Shown: piece after piece, positions 9,992 through 24,200 of the stretch
How the letters are laid out: the number at the start of each line of letters is the position of its first letter
How positions within the stretch are numbered: the first letter of the stretch is position 1
Assembly (NCBI RefSeq): GCF_029227915.1
Contig: NC_079879.1
Location: 32,990,501 to 33,054,500 of the forward strand
DNA: 64,000 nt
Reading direction: 5' to 3'
From: Hydractinia symbiolongicarpus
Taxonomy: Eukaryota > Cnidaria > Hydrozoa > Anthoathecata > Hydractiniidae
Translations under genes and position numbers: made by a program
The notes under the pieces: model-generated
The model's database searches: none
Told to the model about the DNA's origin: nothing
What the model saw: only the letters and a program-made list of their open reading frames with translations

Positions 9992-12900
9992 TCTCACATG
10001 ATTGCTGGAACTCAGCGATTACACAGGGTTATTTAAAAATTTAGAGAAATAAGTCATTTTGTACTGTGGGACCAATCGTTACCCTTAGCACGCGCTGAAG
10101 AAATAGAGACAGTTTCAAAAACTACATTTCATTGACTTTCTAACGGTATCAGTCCGCTTGAGTTACAACGGTTGCGTCACATATTCGTACGAACATGTAT
10201 TTAGTGATATTTCTCTGATAATACTAGGTTGCATCACTTTTAACAGTGAAACGATTGACTGTGGGACTTAATTGAATTATTTAGGATTTCGACCTTATAA
10301 ATGTGATAAATGACACAATTGGACTCCAAGAAATAACATTCTCCTTTATTTGACATGATTGCTGGAATTCAGCGATTACACAGGGCGCTGTGATAGCGTT
10401 TCACTTAAAATTTTAGATTAATAAGTCATTGTGTAACGTGGGACCAATCCTAGCCGTTAGCGTTCGTTGAAGAAATAGAGACATTTTCAAAAATTACAAT
10501 TCATTGAATTTCCAGCGGTATCAATCCGTTTGAGGTAAAGTGGATTCGTCGCATATTCGTACCAACATTTATTTTGCGACATTTTTCTGATATCACTAGG
10601 TTGCATCGCTTTTAACAGTGAAACGATTGACTGTGGGACTTAATTGAACTGATTTTGGACTTTGACCTTATAAATGTTTTATATGACACAATTGGACTCC
10701 AAGAAATAGCATTCTTCTTAATTTGACATGATTGCTAGAACTCAGCGATTACACTGGGCGCTGTGGTAGCGCTTTAATGAAAAATTTGTATAAAAAAGTC
10801 ATTTTGTACTGTGGGACCAATCGTAGTCGTTAGCGCGCGCTCAAAAAATAGAGACAGTTTCAAAAACTACATTTCATTGACTTTGTAACGGTAGTACTCC
10901 GTTTGAGTAACACCAGTTGCGTCACATATTCGTACCAACATGTATTTAACAATATTTTTCTGATATTACAGGGTTGCATCGCTTTTAACAGTGAAACGAT
11001 TGACTGTGGGACTTAATTGAACTGATTTTGGACTTTGACCTTATAAATGTTTTAAATGAGACAATTGGACTACAAGAAATAACATTCTTCTTAATTTGAC
11101 ATGATTGCTGGAACTCAGCGATTACACTGGGCGCTGTGGTAGCGCTTTAATGAAAGATTTAGATAAATAAGTCATTTTGTACCGTGGGACCAATCGTAAT
11201 CGTTAGCGCGCACTGAAGAAATAGAGACATTTTCCAAAACTAAATTCCATTGACTTTCTAACAGTATCAGTCCGCCTCAGTTACAACGGTTGCGTCACAT
11301 ATTCCTACTAACATGTATTTAGCGATATTTTTCTGATATTACTAGGTTGCATGGCTTTAAACAGTGAAACGATTGACTGTGGGATTTAATTGAACTGATT
11401 TTGGACTTTGGTCTTATAAATGTGATAAATGACACAATTCGATTCCAAGAAATAACACTCTTCTTAATTTGACATGATTGCTGGAACTCGACGATTACAC
11501 TGGGCGCTGTGGTAGAGCTTTAATGAAAAATTTAGATAAATTAGTCATTTTGTACTGTGGGACCAATCGTAGTCGTTAGCGCGCGCTGAAGAAATAGAGA
11601 CAGTTTCAAAAACTACATTTCATTGACTTTCTAACGGTATCAGTCCGCTTGAGTTACAACGGTTGCGTCACATATTCGTACGAACATGTATTTGGTGATA
11701 TTTCTCTGATAATACTAGGTTGCATCACTTTTAACAGTGAAACGATTGACTGTGGGACTTAATTGAATTATTTAGGACTTCGATCTTATAAATGTGATAA
11801 ATGACACAATTGGACTCCAAGAAATAACATTCTCCTTTATTTGACATGATTGCTGGAATTCAGCGATTACACAGGGCGCTGTGATAGCGTTTCACTTAAA
11901 ATTTTAGATTAATAAGTCATTTTGTACTGTGAGACCAATCGTAGTCGTTACCGTGTGCTGAAGAAATAGAGAAAGTTTCAAAAACTGCATTTCATTGACT
12001 TTCAAACAGTATAGGTCCGCTTGAGTTACAACGGTTGCGTCACATATTCGTACCAACAATTATTTAGCGATATTTTTATGATATTACTAGGTTGCATCGC
12101 TTTAAACAGTCAAACGATTGACTGTGGGACTTAATTGAACTGCTTTTGGACTTTGATCTTGTAAATTTGATAAATGACACCTTTACTCCAAGAAATAACA
12201 TTCTTCTTAATTTGACATAATTGCTGGAACTCAGCGATTACACTGGGCGCTGTGGTAGCGCTTTTTTGAAAAATTTAGATAAATAAGTCATTTTGTACTG
12301 TGAGACCAATCGTAGTCGTTACCGCGTGCTGAAGAAATAGAGAAAGTTTCAAAAACTGAGAAATAACATTCTTCTTAATTTGACATGATTGCTGGAACTC
12401 AGCGATTACACAGGGTTATTTAAAAATTTAGATAAATAAGTCATTTTGTACTGTGGAACCAATGCTAGCCGTTAGCGTTCGTTGAAGAAATAGAGACATT
12501 TTCAAAAATTACAATTCATTGAATTTCCAGCGGTATTAATCCGTTTGAGTTACAACGGTTGCGTCATATATTCGTATCAACATTTATTTTGCGCTATTCT
12601 TCTGATATTACTAGGTTGCATCGCTTTTAATAGTGAAAGGATTGACGGTGGGACTTATTTGAACTGATTTTGGACTTTGACCTTATAAATGTAATAAATG
12701 ACACAACTGGATTCCAAGAAATAACATTCTTCTTTATTTGACATGATTGCTGGAACTCAGCGATTACACTGGGCGCTGTGGTACCGCTTTAATGAAAAAT
12801 TTAGATAAATAAGTCATTTTCTACTGTGGGACCAATCGGAGTCGTTAGCGCGCGCTGAAGAAATAGAGACAGTTTCCAAAACTACATTTCAATGACTTTC

Positions 12901-14629
12901 TAACAGTATAGGTCCGCTTGAGTTACAGCGGTTGCGTCACATATTCGTAACAACATGTATTCAGCGATATTTTTCTGATATTACTAGGTTGCATCGCTTT
13001 TAACAGTGAAACGATTGACTGTGGGACTTAATTGAACTTATTTTGGACTTTGATCTTATAAATGTGATAAATGATACAATTTGACTCCAAGAAATAACAT
13101 TCTTCTTAACTTGACATGATTGCTTGAATTCAGCGATTGCACAGGGCGCTGTGGTAGCGCTTTAATGAAAAATTTAGATAAATAAGTCATTTTGTACTGT
13201 GGGACCAATCGTACCCGTTAGCGCGCGCTGAAGAAATAGAGACAGTTTCCAAAACTACATTTCAATGACTTTCTAACAGTATCAGTCCGCTTGAGTTGCA
13301 ACGGTTGCGTCTTATATTCGCACGAACATGTATTTAGCGATTTTCTTCTGGCGTTACTAGGTTGCATGGCTTTTAACAGTGACGCGATTGACTGTGGGAC
13401 TTAATTGAATTGATTTTGGACTTTGACCATATAAATGTGATAAATAAGCCAATTTGATTCCAAGAAATAACATTCTTCTTAATCTCACATGATTGCTGGA
13501 ACTCAGCGATTACACAGGGTTATTTAAAAATTTAGAGAAATAAGTCATTTTGTACTGTGGGACCAATCGTTACCCTTAGCACGCGCTGAAGAAATAGAGA
13601 CAGTTTCAAAAACTACATTTCATTAACTTTCTAACAGTCTCAGTCCGCTTGAGCTACAACGGTTGCGTCTTATATTCGTACCAACATGTATTTAGCGATA
13701 TTTTTCTGACATTACTAGGTTGCATCGCTTTTAACAGTGAGGCGATTGACTGTGAGACTTAATTGAAATGATTTTGGACTTTGATCTAATAAATGTGATA
13801 AATGACACAATTTGACTCCTAGAAATAACATTCTCCTTAATTTGACATGATTGCTGGAATTCAGAGATTACACAGGGCGCTGTGGTAGCGCTTTAATGAA
13901 AAATTTAGATGAATAAGTCATTTTGTACCGTGGGACCAATCAAAGGCGTTAGCGCGTGCTGAAGAAATAGAGACAGTTTCAAAAACTACATTTCATTGAC
14001 TTTCTAACAGTATAGGTCCCCTTTAGTTACAACGGTTGCGTCACATATTCGTACCAACATGTATTCAGCGATATTTTTCTGATGTTACTAGGTAGCATCG
14101 CTTTTAACAGTGAAACGATTGACTGTGGGACTTAATTGAATTATTTTGGACTTCGACCTGATAAATGTGATAAATGACACAATTGGACTCCAAGAAATAA
14201 CATTCTTCTTAATTTGACATGATTGCTGGAACTCAGCGATTACACAGGGTTATTTAAAAATTTAGATATATAAGTTATTTTGTACTGTGGAACCAATCCT
14301 AGCCGTTAGCGTTCGTTGAAGAAATATAGACATTTTCAAAAATTACAATTCATTGAATTTCCAGCGGTATCAATCCGTTTCAGTTACAAGGGTTGCGTCA
14401 TATATTCGTACCAACATGTATTTAACAATATTTTTCTGGTATTACTAGGTTGCATCGCTTTTAACAGTGAAACGATTGACTGTGGGACTTAATTGAACTG
14501 ATATTGGACTTTGACCTTATAAATGTTTTAAATGAGACAATTGGACTACAAGAAATAACATTCTTTTTAATTTGACATGATTGCTGGAATTCAGTGATTA
14601 CACAGGGCGCTGTGGTAGCGCTTTATTGA
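9992..14629 (+). repeat. Mosaic satellite block without a clean HOR
   Basis: About a dozen monomers of mixed types. Two monomers with ATTCGTACGAACATG and GTGATATTTCTCTGATAATAC (10186 and 11677) lie 1491 bp apart, an echo of the 4-mer spacing in the first 7 kb. A ~145 bp patch at about 9985-10130 is nearly identical to one at about 13476-13621. Here the hairpin-less monomer ending GGGTTATTTAAAAATTTAG first appears (10027, then 12417, 13517 and 14247). One severely shortened monomer sits at 12273-12425. I see no gene or other element. Confidence 0.85.
12273..12425 (+). repeat. Truncated monomer (153 bp, ~220 bp internal deletion)
   Basis: The monomer starts normally, reaches GAAAGTTTCAAAAACTG at about 12358, then jumps to AGAAATAACATTCTTC, which normally lies about 220 bp further on. 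The deletion removes both the ATCGCTT dyad and the second ACTGTGGGAC motif. It is the largest internal loss I found, and the sequence continues in register afterwards. Confidence 0.88.
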
Positions 14630-17607
14630 AAAATTTAGACAAATAAGTCATTTTGTACCGTAGGACCAATCGTAGTCGTTAGCGCGCACTGAAGAAATAG
14701 AGACATTTTCCAAAACTACATTTCATTGACTTTCTAACAGTATCAGTCCGCTTTAGATACAACAGTTGCGTCACATATTCGTACCAACATGTATTTAGCG
14801 ATATTTTTCTGATATTACTAGGTTGTATCGCTTTAAACAGTGAAACGATTGACTGTGGGACTTAATTGAACTGATTTTGGACTTTGATCTTGTAAATTTG
14901 ATAAATGACACTTTGACTACAAGAAATAACATTCTTCTTAATTTGACATGATTACTGGAACTCAGCGATTACACTGGGCGCTGTAGTAGCGCTTTAATGA
15001 AAAATTTAGATAAATAAGTCATTTTGTACTGTGGGACCAATAGTAGTCGTTACCGCGCGCTGAAGAAATAGAGACAGTTTCAAAAACTACATTTCATTGA
15101 CTTTCTAACAGTATAGGTCCGCTTGAGTTACAACGGTTGCGTCACATATTCGTATCAATATGTATTCAGCGATATTTTTCTGATCTTGCTATGTTACATC
15201 GCTTTTAACAGTGAAGCGATTGTCTGTGGGACTTAATTGAGTTGATTTTGAGGTTTGAGCTTATAAATGTGATAAATGACACAACTTGACTCCAAGAAAT
15301 AACATTCTCCTTAATTTGACATGATTGCTGGAATTCAGCGATTGCACTGGGCGCTGTGATGGCGCTTCACTTAAAAATTTGGATATATTAGTAATTTTGT
15401 AATGTGGGACCTCTCTTAACCCATAGCGCGCGCTGAGGAGAAAGAGACATTTTCAAAAACTACAATTCATTGACTTTCTAACGGTAGCACTCCGTTTGAG
15501 TTACACCAGTTGCGTCACATATTCGTACCAACATGTATTTAACAATATTTTTCTGATATTACTAGGTTGCATCGCTTTTAACAGTGAAACGATTGACTGT
15601 GGGACTTAATTGAACTGATTTTGGACTTTGATCTTGTAAATTTGATAAATGACACTTTGACTACAAGAAATAACATTCTTCTTAATTTGACATGATTACT
15701 GGAACTCAGCGATTACACTGGGCGCTGTAGTAGCGCTTTAATGAAAAATTTAGATAAATAAGTCATTTTGTACTGTGGGACCAATAGTAGTCGTTACCGC
15801 GCGCTGAAGAAATAGAGACAGTTTCAAAAACTACATTTCATTGACTTTCTAACAGTATAGGTCCGCTTGAGTTACAACGGTTGCGTCACATATTCGTATC
15901 AACATGTATTCAGCGATATTTTTCTGATATCACTAGGTAGCATCGCTTTTAACAGTGAAACGATTGACTGTGGGACTTAATTGAACTGATTTTGGACTTT
16001 GACCTTATAAATTTTTAAATGAGACAATTGGACTACAAGAAATAATATTCTTCTTAATTTGACATGATTGCTGGAATTCAGTGATTACACAGGGCGCTGT
16101 GGTAGCGCTTTATTGAAAAAATTAGATAAATAAGTCATTTTGTACCGTGGGACCAATCGTAGTCGTTAGCGCGCACTGAAGAAATAGAGACATTTTCCAA
16201 AACTACATTTCATTGACTTTCTAACAGTATAGGTCCGCTTGAGTTACAACGGTTGCGTCACATATTCGTATCAACATGTATTCAGCGATATTTTTCTGAT
16301 CTTACTAGGTTACATCGCTTTTAACAGTGAAACGATTGACTGTGGGACTTAATTGAACTGATTTTGGACTTTGACCTTATAAATGTTTTAAATGAGACAA
16401 TTGGACTACAATAAATAACATTCTTCTTAATTTGACATGATTGCTAGAATTCAGTGATTACACAGGGCGCTGTGGTAGCGCTTTAATGAAAAATTTAGAT
16501 AAATAAGTCATTTTGTACCGTGGGACCAATCGTAGTCGTTAGCGCGCGCTGAATAAATAGAGACATTTTCCAAAACTACATTTCATTGACTTTCTAACAG
16601 TATCAGTCCGCTTTAGTTACAACGGTTGCGTCACATATTTGTACCAACATGTATTTAGCGATATTTTTCTGATATTACTAGGTTGCATCGCTTTAAACAG
16701 TGAAACGATTAACTGTGGGACTTAATTGAACTGATTTTGGACTTTGATCTTGTAAATTTGATAAATGACACTTTGACTACGAGAAATAACATTCTTCTTA
16801 ATTTGACATGATTGCTGAAACTCAGCGATTACACTGGGCGCTGTAGTAGCGCTTTAATGAAAAATTTAGATAAATAAGTCATTTTGTACTGTGGGACCAA
16901 TAGTAGTCGTTACCGCGCGCTGAAGAAATAGAGACAGTTTCAAAAACTACATTTCATTGACTTTCTAACAGCATCAGTCCGCTTGAGTTGCAACGGTTGC
17001 GTCTTCTATTCGCACGAACATGTATTTAGCGATTTTCTTCTGGCGTTACTAGGGTACATCGCTTTTAACAGTGAAGCGATTGACTGTGGAACTTAATTGA
17101 ATTGATTTTGGACTTTGACCTTATAAATGTTATAAATGACATAAATGGACTGCAAGAAATAGCATTCTTCCTAATTTGACATGATTGCTGGAACTCAGCG
17201 ATTACACTGGTCGCTGTGGTAGCGCTTTAATGAAAAATTTGTATAAAAAAGTCATTTTGTACTGTGGGACCAATCGTAGTCGTTAGCGCGCACTGAAAAA
17301 ATAGAGACAGTTTCAAAAACTAAATTTCATTGACTTTCTAACGGTAGCACTCTGTTTGAGTTACACCGGTTGCGTCACATATTCGTACCAACATTTATTT
17401 AGCGATATTTTTCTGATATTACTAGGTTGCATCGCTTTAAACAGTAAAACGATTGACTGTGGGACTTAATTGAACTGATTTTGGACTTTGATCTTGTAAA
17501 TTTGATAAATGACACTTTGACTACAAGAAATAACATTCTTCTTAATTTGACATGATTGCTAGAACTCAGCGATTACACAGGGCACTGTGGTAGCGCTTTA
17601 ATGATAA
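14630..17607 (+). repeat. Satellite block with short-range dimer and trimer spacing
   Basis: The variant start CCAATAGTAGTCGTTACCG occurs in monomers at 15004, 15748 and 16864, spaced 744 and 1116 bp. Between them lie monomers with the shortened GATAAATGACACTTTGACTAC and GATCTTGTAAATTTG. A rare monomer at 15378 has TTTGGATATATTAGTAATTT and GGGACCTCTCTTAACCCATAG; its only other close copy is at 20900. The end of the block (from 16593) is reused at 19139. Confidence 0.82.
16593..17560 (+). repeat. Source-like copy of a 968 bp duplicated segment
   Basis: This stretch matches 19139-20106 at a constant 2546 bp offset, including the rare GTCTTCTATTCGCACGAAC (17001 and 19547), TTCTTCTGGCGTTAC and TAAATGGACTGCAAG. 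At the left edge this copy reads through from a normal monomer, while the partner begins at a deletion junction, so this one looks ancestral. That direction is an inference. Confidence 0.85.
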
Positions 17608-19096
17608 ATTTGGATAAGTAAGTCATTTTGTACCGTGGGACCAATCGTAGTCGTTAGCACGCACTGAAGAAATAGAGACATTTTCCAAAACTACATTTCA
17701 TTGAATTTCTAACAGTATCAGTCCGCTTTAGTTACAACGGTTGCGTCACATATTCGTACCAACATGTATTTAGCGATATTTTTCTGATATTACTAGGTTG
17801 AATCGCTTTGAACAGTGAAACGATTGACTATTGGACTTAATTGAACTGATTTTGGACTTCGACCTTATAAATGTCATAAATGACACAATCGGACTCCAAA
17901 AAATAACATTCTCCTTAATTTGACATGATTGCTGGAATTCAGCGATTACACAGGGCGCTGTGATAGCGCTTCACTTAAAGATATAGATAAGTAAGTCATT
18001 GTGTAACGTGGGATCAATTCTAGCCGTTAGCGTTCATTGAAGAAATAGAGACATTTTCAAAAATTACAATTCATTGAATTTCCAGCGGTATCAATCCGTT
18101 TGATATACAACGCTTGCGTCACATATTCGTACCAACATTTTTTTTGCGATATTTTTCTGATATTACTAGGTTGCATCGCTTTTAACAGTGAAACGATTGA
18201 CTGTGGCACTTAATTGAACTGGTTTTGGGTTTTAACCTTATAAATGTGATAAATGACACAATTGGACTCCAAGAAAAAACATTCTTCTTAATTTGACCTG
18301 ATTGCTGGAACTCAGTGATTACTCAGGGCGCTATGGTAGCGCTTTAATAAAAAATTTAGAGAAAAAAGTCAGTTTTTACTGTGGGACCATTCCTAGCCGT
18401 TAACGCGCGCTAAGAAAACAGAGACAGTTTCAAAAACTACATTTCATTAACTTTCTAACAGTCTCAGTCCGCTTGAGCTACAACGGTTGCGTCTTATATT
18501 CGTACCAACATGTATTTAGCGATATTTTTCTGACATTACTAGGTTCCATCGCTTTTAACAGTGAGGCGATTGACTGTGGAACTTAATTGAACTGATTTTG
18601 GACTTTGACCTTATAAATGTTTTAAATGAGACAATTGGACTACAAGAAATAACATTCTTCTTAATTTGACATGATTGCTGGAATTCAGTGATTACACAGG
18701 GCGCTGTGGTAGCGCTTTAATGAAAATTTAGATAAATAAGTCATTTTGTAGCGTGGGACCAATCGTAATCGTTACCGCGCACTGAAGAAATAGAGACATT
18801 TTCCAAAACTACATTTCATTAACTTTCTAACAGTATCAGTCCGCTTTAGTTACAACGGTTGCGTCACATATTCGTACCAACATGTATTTAGCGATATTTT
18901 TCTGATATTACTAGGTTGCATCGCTTTAAACAGTGAAACGATTGACTGTGGGACTTAATTGAACTGATTTTGGACTTTGATCTTGTAAATTTGATAAATG
19001 ACACTTTGACTCGAAGAAATAACATTCTTCTTAATTTGACATGATTGCTAGAACTCAGCGATTACACTGGGCGTTGTGGTAGCGCTTTAATGAAAA

Positions 19097-19409
19097 ATTT
19101 AGATAAATAAGTCATTTTGAACCGTGGGACCAATCGTATCTAACAGTATCAGTCCGCTTTAGTTACAACGGTTGCGTCACATATTTGTACCAACATGTAT
19201 TTAGCGATATTTTTCTGATATTACTAGGTTGCATCGCTTTAAACAGTGAAACGATTAACTGTGGGACTTAATTGAACTGATTTTGGACTTTGATCTTGTA
19301 AATTTGATAAATGACACTTTGACTACAAGAAATAACATTCTTCTTAATTTGACATGATTGCTGAAACTCAGCGATTACACTGGGCGCTGTAGTAGCGCTT
19401 TAATGAAAA
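19097..19409 (+). repeat. Truncated monomer (313 bp, 59 bp deletion)
   Basis: After GGGACCAATCGTA the sequence jumps at 19138/19139 to TCTAACAGTATCAG. This omits the CpG-rich core and the CAGTTTCAAAAACTAC region. The junction is exactly the left edge of the 968 bp duplicated segment, so the deletion and the duplication end probably come from one out-of-register exchange. Confidence 0.87.
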
Positions 19410-20106
19410 ATTTAGATAAATAAGTCATTTTGTACTGTGGGACCAATAGTAGTCGTTACCGCGCGCTGAAGAAATAGAGACAGTTTCAAAAACTACATTT
19501 CATTGACTTTCTAACAGCATCAGTCCGCTTGAGTTGCAACGGTTGCGTCTTCTATTCGCACGAACATGTATTTAGCGATTTTCTTCTGGCGTTACTAGGG
19601 TACATCGCTTTTAACAGTGAAGCGATTGACTGTGGAACTTAATTGAATTGATTTTGGACTTTGACCTTATAAATGTTATAAATGACATAAATGGACTGCA
19701 AGAAATAGCATTCTTCCTAATTTGACATGATTGCTGGAACTCAGCGATTACACTGGTCGCTGTGGTAGCGCTTTAATGAAAAATTTGTATAAAAAAGTCA
19801 TTTTGTACTGTGGGACCAATCGTAGTCGTTAGCGCGCACTGAAAAAATAGAGACAGTTTCAAAAACTAAATTTCATTGACTTTCTAACGGTAGCACTCTG
19901 TTTGAGTTACACCGGTTGCGTCACATATTCGTACCAACATTTATTTAGCGATATTTTTCTGATATTACTAGGTTGCATCGCTTTAAACAGTAAAACGATT
20001 GACTGTGGGACTTAATTGAACTGATTTTGGACTTTGATCTTGTAAATTTGATAAATGACACTTTGACTACAAGAAATAACATTCTTCTCAATTTGACATG
20101 ATTGCT
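19139..20106 (+). repeat. Second copy of the 968 bp duplicated segment
   Basis: Partner of 16593-17560 at 2546 bp offset and nearly identical. The right edge diverges at GATTGCTGGAATTCAGTG, where the other copy has GATTGCTAGAACTCAGCG. It is embedded in the homogenised block although its parent lies just outside that block. Confidence 0.85.
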
Positions 20107-20899
20107 GGAATTCAGTGATTACACAGGGCGCTGTGGTAGCGCTTTATTGAAAAATTTAGATAAATAAGTCATTTTGTACCGTGGGACCAATCGTAGTCGT
20201 TAGCGCGCACTGAAGAAATAGAGACAGTTTCAAAAACTACATTTCATTGACTTTCTAACAGTATAGGTCCGCTTGAGTTACAACGGTTGCGTCACATATT
20301 CGTTTCAACATGTTTTCAGCGATATTTTTCTGATCTTACTAGGTTACATCGCTTTTAACAGTGAAGCGATTGACTGTGGGACTTAATTGAATTGATTTTG
20401 GACTTTGACCTTATAAATGTTATAAATGACACAATTGGACTCCAAGAAATAGCATTCTTCTTAATTTGACATTATTGCTGGAACTCAGCGATTACACTGG
20501 GTGCTGTGATAGCGCTTTAATGAAAAATTTGTATAAAAAAGTCATTTTGTACTGTGGGACCAATCGTAGTCGTTAGCGCGCCCTGAATAAATAGAGACAG
20601 TTTCAAAAACTACATTTCATTGACTTTCTAACAGCATCAGTCCGCTTGAGTTACAACGGTTCCGTCACATATTCGTACCAACATGTATTTAGCGATATTT
20701 TTCTGATATTACTAGGTTGCATTGCTTTTAACAATGAAGCGATTGACTGTGGGACTTAATTGAACTGATTTTGAGGTTTGACCTTATAAATGTGATAAAT
20801 GACACAACTTGACTCCAAGAAATAACATTCTCCTTAATTTGACATGATTGCTGGAATTCAGCGATTGCACTGGGCGCTGTGATGGCGCTTCACTTAAAA

Positions 20900-21271
20900 A
20901 TTTGGATATATTAGTAATTTTGTAATGTGGGACCTCTCTTAACCCATAGCGCGCGCTGAGGAGAAAGAGATATTTTCAAAAACTACATTTCATTGACTTT
21001 CTAACGGTAGCACTCCGTTTGAGTTACACCAGTTGCGTCACATATTTGTACCATCAAGTATTTAACAATATTTTTCTGATATTACTAGGTTGCATCGCTT
21101 TTAACAGTGAAACGATTGACTGTGGAACTTAATTGAACTGATTTTGGACTTTGACCTTATAAATGTTTTAAATGAGACAATTGGACTACAAGAAATAACA
21201 TTCTTCTTAATTTGACATGATTGCTGGAATTCAGTGATTACACAGGGCGCTGTGGTAGCGCTTTAATGAAA
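20900..21271 (+). repeat. Rare variant monomer, copy of 15378
   Basis: It shares TTTGGATATATTAGTAATTT, GGGACCTCTCTTAACCCATAG and GCTGAGGAGAAAGAGA with the monomer at 15378, 5522 bp earlier, and with nothing else that I saw. The flanking GATGGCGCTTCACTTAAAAA is also shared. It continues into a TACACCAGTTGCG segment like those of the 3-mer HOR. Confidence 0.75.
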
Positions 21272-24200
21272 ATTTAGATAAATAAGTCATTTTGTAGCGT
21301 GAGACCAATCGTAATCGTTACCGCACGCTGAAAAATAGAGACATTTTCCAAAACTACATTTCATTAACTTTCTAACAGTATCAGTCCGCTTTAGTTACAA
21401 CGGTTGCGTCACATATTCGTACCAACATGTATTTAGCGATATTTTTCTGATATTACTAGGTTGCATCGCTTTAAACAGTGAAACGATTGACTATGGGACT
21501 TAATTGAACTGATTTTGGACTTTGATCTTGTAAGTTTGATAAATGTCACTTTGACTCCAAGAAATAACATTCTTCTTAATTTGACATGATTGCTAGAACT
21601 CAGCGATTACACAGGGCACTGTGGTAGCGCTTTAATGATAAATTTGGATAAGTAAGTCATTTTGTACCGTGGGACCAATCGTAGTCCTTAGCACGCACTG
21701 AAGAAATAGAGACATTTTCCAAAACTACATTTCATTGACTTTCTAACAGTATCAGTCCGCTTTAGTTACAACGGTTGCGTCACATATTCGTACCAACATG
21801 TATTTAGCGATATTTTTCTGATATTACTAGGTTGAATCGCTTTAAACAGTGAAACGATTGACTATTGGACTTAATTGAACTGATTTTGGACTTCGACCTT
21901 ATAAATGTCATAAATGACACAATCGGACTCCAAAAAATAACATTCTCCTTAATTTGACATGATTGCTGGAATTCAGCGATTACACAGGGCGCTGTGATAG
22001 CGCTTCACTTAAAGATATAGATAAGTAAGTCATTGTGTAACGTGGGACCAATCCTAGCCGTTAGCGTTCATTGAAGAAATAGAGACATTTTCAAAAATTA
22101 CAATTCATTGAATTTCCAGCGGTATCAATCCGTTTGATATACAACGCTTGCGTCACATATTCGTACCAACATTTGTTTTGCGATATTTTTCTGATATTAC
22201 TAGGTTGCATCGCTTTTAACAGTGAAACGATTGACTGTGGCACTTAATGGAACTGGTTTTGTGTTTTAACCTGATAAATGTAATAAATGACACAATTGGA
22301 CTCCAAGAAAGAACATTCTTCTTAATTTGACCTGATTGCTGGAACTCAGTGATTACTCAGGGCGCTATGGTAGCGCTTTAATAAAAAATTTAGAGAAAAA
22401 AGTCAGTTTTTACTGTGGGACCATTCCTAGCCGTTAACGCGCGCTAAGAAAACAGAGACAGTTTCAAAAACTACATTTCATTAACTTTCTAACAGTCTCA
22501 GTCCGCTTGAGCTACAACGGTTGCGTCTTATATTCGTACCAACATGTATTTAGCGATATTTTTCTGACATTACTAGGTTGCATCGCTTTTAACAGTGAGG
22601 CGATTAACTGTGGAACTTAATTGAACTGATTTTGGACTTTGACCTTATAAATGTTTTAAATGAGACAATTGGACTACAAGAAATAACATTCTTCTTAATT
22701 TGACATGATTGCTGGAATTCAGTGATTACACAGGGCGCTGTGGTAGCGCTTTAATGAAAATTTAGATAAATAAGTCATTTTGTAGCGTGGGACCAATCGT
22801 AATCGTTACCGCGCACTGAAGAAATAGAGACATTTTCCAAAACTACATTTCATTAACTTTCTAACGGTAGCACTCCGTTTGAGTTACACCAGTTGCGTCA
22901 CATATTTGTACCATCAAGTATTTAACAATATTTTTCTGATATTACTAGGTTGCATCGCTTTTAACAGTGAAACGATTGACAGTGGAACTTAATTGAACTG
23001 ATTTTGGACTTTGACCTTATAAATGTTTTAAATGAGACAATTGGACTACAAGAAATAACATTCTTCTTAATTTGACATGATTGCTGGAATTCAGTGATTA
23101 CACAGGGCGCTGTGGTAGCGCTTTAATGAAAATTTAGATAAATAAGTCATTTTGTAGCGTGGGACCAATCGTAGTCGTTACCGCGCACTGAAGAAATAGA
23201 GACATTTTCCAAAACTACATTTCATTGACTTTCTAACAGTATCAGTCCGCTTTAGTTACAACGGTTGCGTCACATATTCGTACCAACATGTATTTAGCGA
23301 TATTTTTCTGATATTACTAGGTTGAATCGCTTTAAACAGTGAAACGATTGACTATTGGACTTAATTGAACTGATTTTGGACTTCGACATTATAAATGTCA
23401 TAAATGACACAATCGGACTCCAAAAAATAACATTCTCCTTAATTTGACATGATTGCTGGAATTCAGCGATTAGACAGGGCGCTGTGATAGCGCTTCACTT
23501 AAAGATATAGATAAGTAAGTCATTGTGTAACGTGGGACCAATCCTAGCCGTTAGCGTTCATTGAAGAAATAGAGACATTTTCAAAAATTACAATTCATTG
23601 AATTTCCAGCGGTATCAATCCGTTTGATATACAACGCTTGCGTCACATATTCGTACCAACATTTGTTTTGCGATATTTTTCTGATATTACTAGGTTGCAT
23701 CGCTTTTAACAGTGAAACGATTGACTGTGGCACTTAATGGAACTGGTTTTGGGTTTTAACCTTATAAATGTGATAAATGACACAATTGGACTCCAAGAAA
23801 GAACATTCTTCTTAATTTGACCTGATTGCTGGAACTCAGTCATTACTCAGGGCGCTATGGTAGCGCTTTAATAAAAAATTTAGAGAAAAAAGTCAGTTTT
23901 TACTGTGGGACCATTCCTAGCCGTTAACGCGCGCTAAGAAAACAGAGACAGTTTCAAAAACAACATTTCATTAACTTTCTAACAGTCTCAGTCCGCTTGA
24001 GCTACAACGGTTGCGTCTTATATTCGTACCAACATGTATTTAGCGATATTTTTCTGACATTACTAGGTTGCATCGCTTTTAACAGTGAGGCGATTAACTG
24101 TGGAACTTAATTGAACTGATTTTGGACTTTGACCTTATAAATGTTTTAAATGAGACAATTGGACTACAAGAAATAACATTCTCCTTAATTTGACATGATT

